The notes under the pieces were generated by a model. It searched no databases, was not told the origin of the DNA, and saw nothing but the letters and a program-made list of their open reading frames with translations. Shown one piece after another: positions 1 to 5,148 of a stretch of DNA of 5,148 nt. The number at the start of each line of letters is the position of its first letter. Within the stretch, counting starts at the first letter, position 1. This DNA is from Dehalococcoidales bacterium (GTDB lineage: Bacteria; Chloroflexota; Dehalococcoidia; Dehalococcoidales; UBA2162). Location: assembly GCA_020343555.1 (NCBI GenBank), contig CP070800.1, forward strand, positions 281,020-286,167, read 5' to 3'. The position numbers and the translations under genes are program-made.

Positions 1-3
1 AAC

Positions 4-573
4 ATGGAATTTGGGGCAAAAGTACCTCTATTACTGGGGATAGGTGTAGGAATCCTCGTGGCAGGTATAATTGGATTGTTTATTAGCATTTTATTCATCG
101 CTTTAGCGGCCAGAAAACCTGTTGCGACAACATCACCTCAGCAACCCGATGTTACCCCTGTAATACCTGAGGAAACGGCAGTAGTTGCAGAGGAAGTGGC
201 AGAGGAACAGGCAACGGAACCGGTTACACCGGCTACCGTTGAAACGGGAACGAAAACCAGTACCGGACTAGATCAAAATGTTGCCGGCCTACTCTGCTAT
301 CTATTCGGGTGGGTGACAGGCATAATATTCCTGATACTGGAGAAAGAGAATAAACTGGTTCGCTTCCATGCAGTCCAGTCGATCATCGTCTTCGGATTTT
401 TCACCGTAGTCGGTTCCACACTGGGTTTAATACCTTTTATCGGTGATTTCTTCAGCGCCGCGATCGGCATCATCACCTTCGTGGTATGGATTGTCCTGAT
501 GATCAAGGCAGCCCAGGGAGAAAAATTTAAAGTATATATTGCAGGAGATATCGCGGATAAACAATCTAGTTAA
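4..573 (+). CDS. DUF4870 (Tic20-like) domain membrane protein
   Basis: A 189-residue integral membrane protein of unknown function. Residues about 7-36 form a long hydrophobic helix that could be a signal anchor. Residues about 37-86 are a Pro/Thr/Glu-rich, acidic linker of low complexity. Residues about 88-180 match the DUF4870 pattern: 'GLDQNVAGLLCYLFGW', then a hydrophobic segment, the charged turn 'EKENKLVRFHAVQS' (112-126), and two more hydrophobic segments (about 123-144 and 150-170). Many bacteria and archaea carry DUF4870 proteins of about 100-120 residues, so the N-terminal anchor plus linker is an extension of the bare domain. Only three bases precede the ATG, so the ribosome binding site and any upstream in-frame extension cannot be judged. 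The gene is followed by a strong terminator and appears to end its transcription unit. I am confident of the domain, but its function is not known. Confidence 0.85.
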   Translation: MEFGAKVPLLLGIGVGILVAGIIGLFISILFIALAARKPVATTSPQQPDVTPVIPEETAVVAEEVAEEQATEPVTPATVETGTKTSTGLDQNVAGLLCYLFGWVTGIIFLILEKENKLVRFHAVQSIIVFGFFTVVGSTLGLIPFIGDFFSAAIGIITFVVWIVLMIKAAQGEKFKVYIAGDIADKQSS

Positions 574-597
574 ATTCAACATTCAACAGTAATTATG

Positions 598-633
598 TTG
601 CCCCTGTGTTACGAGACACAGGGGCAATTTTTT
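598..633 (+). terminator. Rho-independent terminator after the DUF4870 gene
   Basis: A perfect 12-bp stem (TTGCCCCTGTGT at 598-609 with ACACAGGGGCAA at 616-627), a 6-base loop (610-615) and a run of six T (628-633). It begins 25 bases after the TAA stop at 571-573. On the other strand the hairpin is followed by CATAATT rather than a T run, so it should stop rightward transcripts and be a poor intrinsic terminator for the leftward operon that converges on it. Confidence 0.93.
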
Positions 634-736
634 GGTAAATATAGCTGATTTATGGAAGGATCTGGTGAAGTAAGGAGTGCTGGTGTCAGAGTTAGCAGTT
701 AAGTAAGTTGATTAGTAGGCCATAGAAAATTTGTAG
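634..736. other. Spacer between convergent transcription units, no gene recognised
   Basis: About 100 bases between the terminator and the stop codon of the last leftward gene. It holds no convincing reading frame, structured RNA or intrinsic terminator for the leftward operon. The only open frame begins at ATG 652, encodes 16 codons and has no ribosome binding site. Confidence 0.5.
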
Positions 737-1123
737 CTACTTTCTATTCTTCTCAAATAGTTGTACTACCTGTTCACGCAGATACCGTTCTACAAAGGAA
801 TTTATGGAACCGTCAGGATAGATGATCCTGTTGCCAATGAGAGGTTTTATCTTATTCCTAAGAGCATTTTCGGAAAGAGAAGTACCAATTTTTTCTTTTA
901 GATCCTTAATACTATATTTAGTATTTTCCCACAACCATTCCCAGCGTTTATTTTCCGACTCTCCAGGAGTACCTTTAGGTTTTTTCAAAGGTTTCGAGTC
1001 CAGATTTGCCCAGGCAATTATTAACCGTATAAAGTCTGGATTATCCTTTAGTAATAAGACGATTTCCGGTTTCTCATTCTGTTTAAACCAATTAAGCGTT
1101 TCAATGTATAATCCTTCAGTCAT
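737..1123 (-). CDS. Small hypothetical protein with a probable winged-helix C-terminus
   Basis: A 128-residue soluble basic protein and the last gene of the leftward operon, starting 12 bases after the stop of the radical SAM gene. I do not recognise a named family. Residues 1-45 look helical and include 'LYIETLNWFKQ' and 'PDFIRLIIAWANL'. Residues 46-60 are a Lys/Pro/Gly/Glu-rich linker, followed by a Trp-rich patch 'RWEWLWENTKY' (60-70). Residues 71-95 ('SIKDLKEKIG', then 'LSENALRNKIKPLI') read like a helix-turn-helix. 'GNRIIYPDGSIN' (97-108) looks like a beta-hairpin wing, and the end is a charged helix. I infer a winged-helix DNA- or partner-binding accessory protein for the two upstream enzymes. 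The purine run AAGAAG lies only about one base before ATG, closer than usual, so translational coupling is plausible. No stop or frameshift breaks the frame. The gene is real by position and codon pattern; its function is not established. Confidence 0.75.
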   Translation of the reverse strand: MTEGLYIETLNWFKQNEKPEIVLLLKDNPDFIRLIIAWANLDSKPLKKPKGTPGESENKRWEWLWENTKYSIKDLKEKIGTSLSENALRNKIKPLIGNRIIYPDGSINSFVERYLREQVVQLFEKNRK

Positions 1124-1135
1124 TCTTCTTAACGC

Positions 1136-2314
1136 TCATAATATACAATTACAACGACCAAGATTTCTTTCCAGTCCAAGGTTTTTCCACACCTGTATTT
1201 CTTCCAGGCACAAGGCTATATCAAGATCGGGGCGTACTTGTCTTACCGTTTTAATCAATGTTGAATATACCTCTTCTCTCAACTCACGCGAATATCGAGC
1301 TCTACCATCTCCCAACTTTCCGATATTATTTACAATATTCTCGGTTATTGGATTATGGACACCTAACTTACGCTCCATGAGATTACGTGCGCTCTGATAT
1401 ATACAGATACCACCGATGGTAAGTCGCTGGATTGGGATCTCCTTTAAAAGACGAATTGTAAATTTCTTATATACCTCATGCCATTCGTTCACAGGAATCA
1501 CCGGCATCATTACAGCACGAACAGGATATCCGACACTAGCTACGCGATCCATAGCATCCAAGCGTTCATCCATACTGGGGACGTTTTCTTCGAACTCTGC
1601 ACATATCTCAGGTGGATTTACACTCCATGATAATATCGTGTTTCCTCTATGCTCTACATCCAGCAAACTATCGACATTATTACTTTTAGTTAATAATGTC
1701 AGTCGGGCAAACGGATGTTTCGCAAAGAACGGGATCATGATTCCTGAAAAAGCAGTCAAAGGATCGAGAGCAAGCGGATCCTGGAGTTTACCAATATAGA
1801 AAGAAGTTGGTTTACCCAAGCGCATAGAGATCCTGTCAATCTCATTAATCATCTCAGGAAGATTTACGTATATCTTCACTGTCGGAGAGAATTTGACACC
1901 CTGCGTCCCGGTAAGATAACAGTATTTACATCCAAACGGGCAAAAACCATAGGGAGAAAAATGCCAGTAATTTGGACAGGAATTCCCCTGTTCCTGGCTG
2001 AAACGGACAGCACTTTTCAGCTCTCCAAAGACAAGAGTCTTTTTCCCCGTCTGATGTAATATAAGTGAATCCTCTTCTTCCAGTTTTATACGGTTGTGAG
2101 GGATATCCGGACAATCAATAATTTTTTCTCCGGGATACAAACTCAATATTCTTTCAGCAAATGTACGGCGTTCTAGAGTAGTAGTACTTCCTTTTGCTAA
2201 AAAAATCCTAGAAATCTCCAAATGTTCGGGACGAACAGGAGTGTAATCGACAGGGAGAAAAACCTCATTCTTATCATTGATAGCCATACTTAGTTGTCTA
2301 GATTGTTCTCTCAT
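1136..2314 (-). CDS. Radical SAM protein, spore photoproduct lyase (SPL) family
   Basis: A 392-residue middle gene of the leftward operon. The radical SAM signature is C-X3-C-X2-C (C125, C129, C132, in 'GFCPFGCKYCYL'), which ligates the [4Fe-4S] cluster that cleaves S-adenosylmethionine. Downstream blocks typical of the SPL-like family are 'YIGKLQDPLALDPLT' (173-187), 'LTLLTKSNNVDSLLD' (205-219) and 'ILSWSVNPP' (227-235). SPL itself repairs the thymine spore photoproduct in DNA. This protein is longer than B. subtilis SPL, with about 110 residues before the core, and ends in 'RCNCIL' with C388 and C390, plus C369. Against my recollection of B. subtilis SPL, the H-donor Cys141 aligns with K176 here, so a true spore photoproduct lyase activity is doubtful. 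The start is ATG 2314, 14 bases after the methyltransferase stop; a second in-frame ATG lies at 2287. The substrate is unknown, but its neighbours point to nucleic acid. Confidence 0.88.
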   Translation of the reverse strand: MREQSRQLSMAINDKNEVFLPVDYTPVRPEHLEISRIFLAKGSTTTLERRTFAERILSLYPGEKIIDCPDIPHNRIKLEEEDSLILHQTGKKTLVFGELKSAVRFSQEQGNSCPNYWHFSPYGFCPFGCKYCYLTGTQGVKFSPTVKIYVNLPEMINEIDRISMRLGKPTSFYIGKLQDPLALDPLTAFSGIMIPFFAKHPFARLTLLTKSNNVDSLLDVEHRGNTILSWSVNPPEICAEFEENVPSMDERLDAMDRVASVGYPVRAVMMPVIPVNEWHEVYKKFTIRLLKEIPIQRLTIGGICIYQSARNLMERKLGVHNPITENIVNNIGKLGDGRARYSRELREEVYSTLIKTVRQVRPDLDIALCLEEIQVWKNLGLERNLGRCNCIL

Positions 2315-2328
2315 TCATTCTCACTTTG

Positions 2329-3555
2329 TCAGCGAGGAATACGTATTGCTTTCTCTCCAGTAAAGTTTTCCCAACGAGCTACGATAATATCACAATATGC
2401 AGGACTGAGTTCCATCAGGCAAGCTTTTCTCAACGTTTTTTCAGCAGCAATAAGTGTGGTTCCAGAACCACCAAACGGTTCGAAAATGATGTCATTACTT
2501 CCACTGTAAGCTTGCATCGATCGATAAGGAATTTCTACAGGGCAAACCGCCGGATGACCGTATTGTTTCAACTGGTTCGTAACAGCAGATATTTCCCAAA
2601 CATCTGTATGGTATTTAGCCATGTAATCTCTTCCTTCTCGTGTCATCTTTGGCATATTTCCAGGCTTCTGGTACACAAGTAGTGCTTCCCATTCTAAGGC
2701 TGGATAATAGTACGAATTACGCATAATATGAAAGTTCCTTGGTATTGCGTAATTAGCTCCAGTTTTTTTCCATATGATGTTGTCCAGATATTTAAATCCA
2801 CTTTCTTCAAAAAGTTTGGAGTGATTACTGACGTGATCATGGTGTGTGCTACATCCGTTTGCTATGTTCCATACACATACACCACCATCCTTGATTATGG
2901 AGTGACAGTTATTAATTATCGTTCTCATATCTTCAAGATATGATGGATAATCATCCCAATGTGAATACGATCGTTGATTGAAGTACGGAGGACCTCCGAA
3001 AATATGGTCTATCGTACGACTTTCTATAAGAAACATTACCGAATCTGTATTTCTTGAATCACCACATAGCAATCGATGATTTCCCATAACGTAAAGATCT
3101 CCAGGTTGAGTTATTGTTGATGAATCTTCAATCTTAAGAATTACATCTTCATCCGTCTTTTCATCCAATATGAATCGTCTCATTTCATCTTCGCTGAAAC
3201 CTAAACTCCTAATGTCGATATCTTCTGATTGAAGTTGTTCCAGCGCTTCCTTCAACTTCGGGAAATCCCAACTGGCAATTTCGGCAGTTTTATTATCAGC
3301 AATTGCAAAAGCCCTTCTTTTTTCGTCAGTCATTTCTAGTATTATCACCGGTATCTTCTCTAAACCAAGTTTTATTGCGGCTTTATAACGGGTATGTCCA
3401 GCAATAATAGTCAGAGACTGATCACATAAAACCGGGACATTAAAGCCATATAATCGAATACTCTCAGCAACGGCGTCCACTGCATGGTCATTAATTCTTG
3501 GATTATTTTCCCAAGGCTTTATTCGAAATAGTTCTATTGCTTGAACTTGAAGCAC
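2329..3555 (-). CDS. ParB/Srx-like domain fused to a DNA amino-methyltransferase (permuted, beta-type)
   Basis: First gene of the leftward operon, 408 residues counted from GTG 3555. Residues about 5-95 are a ParB/sulfiredoxin-like domain: 'FRIKPWENNPRI', then 'IIAGHTRYKAAIKLG' (50-64, the GxxR region). A linker follows, then a methyltransferase domain from about 150: 'GNHRLLCGDSRNTDSV', motif IV at 188-191, 'TDVWEI' (317-322), 'HPAVCPVEIPYRSMQAYS' (333-350) and the S-adenosylmethionine-binding motif 'FEPFGGSGTT' (358-367). Motif IV before motif I is the beta order, which makes N6-adenine or N4-cytosine. Motif IV reads GPPY rather than D/N/S-PPY: the codon is GGT at G188, one base from AGT (Ser) or GAT (Asp). 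GTG 3555 is chosen because AGG lies 9 bases upstream and the protein then starts at the usual family boundary. TTG 3576 would add seven residues but has no ribosome binding site, and an in-frame TGA lies just upstream. No restriction gene is adjacent. Confidence 0.87.
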   Translation of the reverse strand: MLQVQAIELFRIKPWENNPRINDHAVDAVAESIRLYGFNVPVLCDQSLTIIAGHTRYKAAIKLGLEKIPVIILEMTDEKRRAFAIADNKTAEIASWDFPKLKEALEQLQSEDIDIRSLGFSEDEMRRFILDEKTDEDVILKIEDSSTITQPGDLYVMGNHRLLCGDSRNTDSVMFLIESRTIDHIFGGPPYFNQRSYSHWDDYPSYLEDMRTIINNCHSIIKDGGVCVWNIANGCSTHHDHVSNHSKLFEESGFKYLDNIIWKKTGANYAIPRNFHIMRNSYYYPALEWEALLVYQKPGNMPKMTREGRDYMAKYHTDVWEISAVTNQLKQYGHPAVCPVEIPYRSMQAYSGSNDIIFEPFGGSGTTLIAAEKTLRKACLMELSPAYCDIIVARWENFTGEKAIRIPR

Positions 3556-3612
3556 TGCTATAAACCTGAATAACAATAATATGGTATTTTGAATTCTTCA
3601 AATGTTTGTATA

Positions 3613-3626
3613 AGAACATAAGTTCT
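3613..3626. promoter_or_regulatory. Candidate LexA/SOS-like operator upstream of the methyltransferase operon
   Basis: The sequence AGAACATAAGTTCT contains GAAC-N4-GTTC, the core of the LexA box known from Bacillus and other Gram-positive-type bacteria. It sits just downstream of the candidate leftward -10 box (3631-3636), at the expected transcription start, where a repressor would block initiation. The outer C/G and one inner position of the full consensus do not match, and AT-rich DNA gives short dyads by chance. It is a suggestive site, not an established one. Confidence 0.3.
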
Positions 3627-3630
3627 ATTC

Positions 3631-3659
3631 ATTTTAACAATATTATTCCTAAAAGACAA
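3631..3659 (-). promoter_or_regulatory. Candidate sigma-70 promoter of the leftward operon
   Basis: On the minus strand, TTGTCT (3659-3654, four of six to TTGACA) and TAAAAT (3636-3631, five of six to TATAAT) are separated by exactly 17 bases. The start of transcription would fall near 3624, giving a leader of about 70 bases before GTG 3555. The surrounding DNA is AT-rich, so other weak matches exist; this one has the best combination of boxes and spacing that I found. Confidence 0.4.
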
Positions 3660-3671
3660 TATACAATTGTC
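3655..3671. repeat. Inverted repeat overlapping the leftward -35 box
   Basis: GACAAT (3655-3660) and ATTGTC (3666-3671) are perfect 6-base inverted arms around a 5-base spacer. The left arm covers most of the candidate -35 box of the leftward operon, so it could be an operator. A second, imperfect dyad (TATCACTATGCGATA, 3673-3687, five of seven pairs) lies just beyond. Both are short and may be chance in AT-rich sequence. Confidence 0.3.
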
Positions 3672-3729
3672 GTATCACTATGCGATATAAGAAATAGTCA
3701 AGAAAATGTGCGTAGCTCAATAAATACCT

Positions 3730-3742
3730 GAGATACTATCTC
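3730..3742. promoter_or_regulatory. Perfect 13-base dyad at the -35 position of the oxidoreductase promoter
   Basis: GAGATA-C-TATCTC is a perfect inverted repeat around one central base. It occupies the place where the -35 box of the rightward promoter should be, and that promoter has no recognisable -35. It may be a binding site for an activator or repressor of the downstream oxidoreductase gene. No regulator gene is visible in the window that I could assign to it. Confidence 0.35.
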
Positions 3743-3751
3743 GGTACCCTA

Positions 3752-3760
3752 TGTTATAAT
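3752..3760 (+). promoter_or_regulatory. Extended -10 promoter of the oxidoreductase gene
   Basis: TGTTATAAT combines a perfect -10 hexamer (TATAAT, 3755-3760) with the TG of an extended -10 element (3752-3753). The -35 region (around 3732-3737, GATACT) does not resemble TTGACA, which is typical for extended -10 or activator-dependent promoters. Transcription would begin near 3767, leaving a leader of about 63 bases before ATG 3830. Confidence 0.6.
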
Positions 3761-3782
3761 TAGGCGGATTTGAGTGTGCCTG

Positions 3783-3800
3783 CAGGCTGGAAGCAGCCTG
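3783..3800 (+). promoter_or_regulatory. Leader hairpin before the oxidoreductase gene
   Basis: CAGGCTG (3783-3789) and CAGCCTG (3794-3800) form a perfect 7-bp stem with a GAAG loop, 17 bases before the ribosome binding site. The upper arm also belongs to a 10-base palindrome, GCCTGCAGGC (3778-3787), so two mutually exclusive short foldings are possible. No T run follows, so it is not an intrinsic terminator. It could stabilise the transcript or bind a protein; I recognise no known riboswitch here. Confidence 0.4.
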
Positions 3801-3817
3801 ATTCATGCCGGTACCGA

Positions 3818-3823
3818 AAGGAG
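3818..3823 (+). promoter_or_regulatory. Ribosome binding site of the oxidoreductase gene
   Basis: AAGGAG lies six bases before ATG 3830. It is the strongest Shine-Dalgarno sequence in the window and fixes the start codon, since the protein then opens with the usual family N-terminus ('NGYMGKFLFVNLSTG'). Confidence 0.9.
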
Positions 3824-3829
3824 AGAATT

Positions 3830-5148
3830 ATGCCAAACGGATATATGGGGAAGTTCCTGTTTGTTAACCTGTCCACGGGGAAGATCGAGGAAGAAACGCC
3901 CGATGACGGCTTGTATCGCGACTTCATCGGCGGGTACGGGATCGGCGCCAGGATGCTGTATGACCGCCAGAAGGGCGGAGTCGATCCTCTCGGACCTGAC
4001 AATACGCTTGGTTTTCTCACCGGACCTCTTACCGGTACACGGGCTACCTTCGCCGGACGCTACGCGGTCGTCACCAAGTCGCCCCTGACCGGCGGCTGGG
4101 GAGATGCCAATTCAGGGGGGCATTTCGGACCCAACCTGAAATTCGCCGGCTATGACGCCGTTTTCGTGACCGGGATCGCCGAAAAACCTGTCTATCTCCT
4201 GTTGGACAACGGCAAAGCCGAGATAAAGGACGCCGGTCACCTCTGGGGTAAAGATACGTTCACCGTCGAAGACTCGCTCAAGGAAGAGTATGGGAACGAT
4301 ATGGAGAGTGTCAGCATCGGTCTTTCCGGTGAAAAGCTGTCGCTTATCTCCTGTATTATCACCCGGAGAGGGGCTGCCGCGGGACGCTCCGGAGTCGGCG
4401 CGGTAATGGGTTCGAAGAACCTGAAAGCAATAGCAGCGCGTGGAAAGATGGAAGTCCCTGTGAGAGACACCGACCTGCTGAAGAAACTGAGAGACGAACA
4501 CCTGGCGGCGATGCGAGGAGAGACGGGAACGGAAGAGAGTATCTCACGATTTCACAAGTACGGGACATCCAATGTCACCTCTATCTTCGCCCACGGTGGC
4601 AATACGCCCGTCAGGAACTGGGGTGGGATCGGCATCAATGAACTGCCCGATGTTTCCGGGTTGACCGGAGACGCCGCGATCGCCAATATCGAGAGAAGGA
4701 CCGGATGCTGGGGCTGCCCGGTCGCCTGCGAAGGCAGGTTGAAAGCCGGGGAAGGTGAATACAGGTACCCCGCCGGCACGCGCCGGGTGGAATATGAAAC
4801 AGCCGCCGCCTTCGGCACGATGTGCCTGAATACCGATACGGAATCGATCAACATGGCCAACCACCTGTGCAACTATTACGGACTGGATACCATATCAGGG
4901 GGCGCTGCCATCGCCTTCGCCATGGAGTGCTATGAGAAAGGCATTATCGCCAAAGCGGACACCGACGGCATCGACCTTACCTGGGGAAATCACCGGGCGA
5001 TTATCGACATGCTTGAGAAAATGGCTAAGAGAGAGGGCTTCGGCGATATTCTCGCTGATGGTGTGAAGGTCGCCGCGGAGAAAATAGGCAAGGGATCTGA
5101 GGAATTCGCCCTACATGTCGGCGGACAGGAACCCGGAATGCACGATCC
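3830..5148 (+). CDS. Aldehyde:ferredoxin oxidoreductase family protein, tungsten-pterin type (partial, 3' end cut)
   Basis: The first 439 residues are visible; family members are usually about 600-650, so roughly one third lies beyond the window. Members hold a bis-pterin tungsten cofactor and one [4Fe-4S] cluster and oxidise aldehydes or related substrates to acids with ferredoxin in the anaerobic cytoplasm. The N-terminal domain shows 'FIGGYGIGARMLYD', 'GFLTGPLTGTRATFAGRY' and 'SPLTGGWGDANSGGHFGP', the expected pterin-binding surroundings. 'RRGAAAGRSGVGAVMGSKNL' is the family's most recognisable block. Cluster ligands are C293, C296 and C300 in 'CWGCPVAC'; the fourth cysteine is expected in the missing part. 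'VEYETAAAFGTMC' starts at 320. There is no signal peptide. It is transcribed from its own extended -10 promoter, divergently from the methyltransferase operon, and is clearly richer in G/C. The substrate subclass cannot be read from this part, so no gene symbol is given. Confidence 0.93.
   Translation, partial: MPNGYMGKFLFVNLSTGKIEEETPDDGLYRDFIGGYGIGARMLYDRQKGGVDPLGPDNTLGFLTGPLTGTRATFAGRYAVVTKSPLTGGWGDANSGGHFGPNLKFAGYDAVFVTGIAEKPVYLLLDNGKAEIKDAGHLWGKDTFTVEDSLKEEYGNDMESVSIGLSGEKLSLISCIITRRGAAAGRSGVGAVMGSKNLKAIAARGKMEVPVRDTDLLKKLRDEHLAAMRGETGTEESISRFHKYGTSNVTSIFAHGGNTPVRNWGGIGINELPDVSGLTGDAAIANIERRTGCWGCPVACEGRLKAGEGEYRYPAGTRRVEYETAAAFGTMCLNTDTESINMANHLCNYYGLDTISGGAAIAFAMECYEKGIIAKADTDGIDLTWGNHRAIIDMLEKMAKREGFGDILADGVKVAAEKIGKGSEEFALHVGGQEPGMHD

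Noticed and set aside
574..587. Tandem direct repeat ATTCAAC ATTCAAC after the DUF4870 stop
   Set aside because: Only two 7-base copies with no associated structure or mobile-element feature; probably chance.
652..702. Possible 16-codon peptide in the spacer
   Set aside because: No ribosome binding site, very short, no conserved features.
723..746. TAGAAA / TTTCTA dyad around the stop of the small gene as a leftward terminator
   Set aside because: The arms are only six AT-rich pairs and no T run follows on the minus strand; the stem would be too weak.
822..1397. Rightward open frame of 191 codons
   Set aside because: It lies antisense to the small winged-helix-like gene and the end of the radical SAM gene, has no family resemblance and no ribosome binding site. 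The opposite strand carries the conserved motifs.
1416..1799. Rightward open frame of 127 codons
   Set aside because: Antisense to the core of the SPL-like gene, including the conserved 'LTKSNNVD' block; a shadow frame.
3556..3576. Use of TTG 3576 as start of the ParB-methyltransferase
   Set aside because: No ribosome binding site precedes it at a useful distance, and the extra seven residues are not part of the ParB-like domain. GTG 3555 has AGG nine bases upstream. It cannot be fully excluded.
2329..3576. Interpretation as a ParB chromosome-partition protein or as part of a restriction-modification pair
   Set aside because: The ParB-like part is only the N-terminal domain, without a recognisable central helix-turn-helix of partition proteins and with no ParA gene beside it; no restriction endonuclease is seen in the window.
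3774..4088. Rightward open frame of 104 codons over the start of the oxidoreductase gene
   Set aside because: It is in a different frame from the strongly recognised oxidoreductase, which has the AAGGAG site; its low-complexity Arg/Ser/Pro content is typical of a shadow frame in GC-rich coding DNA.
4112..4872. Several leftward open frames of 69-129 codons
   Set aside because: All are antisense to conserved oxidoreductase sequence, including the cluster cysteines, and none resembles a known family.

Overview
The window looks like chromosomal DNA of an anaerobic bacterium. The evidence for a bacterium is a textbook Rho-independent terminator (598-633), an extended -10 promoter (TGTTATAAT) and a strong AAGGAG ribosome binding site. 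The evidence for anaerobic metabolism is a tungsten-type aldehyde:ferredoxin oxidoreductase. A DUF4870 membrane protein of this kind and an oxidoreductase of this family would fit Dehalococcoidia/Chloroflexota, but that placement is a guess from family resemblance. No rRNA, tRNA, CRISPR array, transposase or integrase is visible.

Layout, left to right. (1) 4-573 (+): a small membrane protein with one N-terminal helix, a Pro/Glu-rich linker and a DUF4870 (Tic20-like) domain, closed by a 12-bp terminator hairpin. (2) 634-736: a short spacer with no recognised gene. (3) 737-3555 (-): three genes 12-14 bp apart, read leftward, so almost certainly one operon. In transcription order they are a ParB/Srx-like domain fused to a permuted DNA amino-methyltransferase, a radical SAM protein of the spore photoproduct lyase (SPL) family, and a 128-residue protein that ends in a probable winged helix. 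(4) 3556-3829: an AT-rich divergent control region with a candidate leftward promoter, several dyads (one of the form GAAC-N4-GTTC, like a Gram-positive LexA/SOS box), a rightward extended -10 promoter and a leader hairpin. (5) 3830 to the window end (+): the first 439 residues of an aldehyde:ferredoxin oxidoreductase-family subunit, cut by the window edge.

The operon is the accessory part of the window. It is much more AT-rich than the oxidoreductase gene: 21 G/C in the 60 bases 2701-2760 against 39 in 4021-4080. It pairs a DNA-directed methyltransferase with an SPL-family enzyme, a family whose founder repairs DNA, and with a possible small DNA-binding protein, but carries no restriction enzyme. 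The methyltransferase has GPPY where the catalytic motif should read D/N/S-PPY, and the SPL-like protein appears to lack the H-donor cysteine of true SPL. Together these suggest a DNA modification, repair or defence cassette with altered chemistry rather than an ordinary methylase or lyase. This is inference; the adjacency, motifs and missing residues are seen directly.
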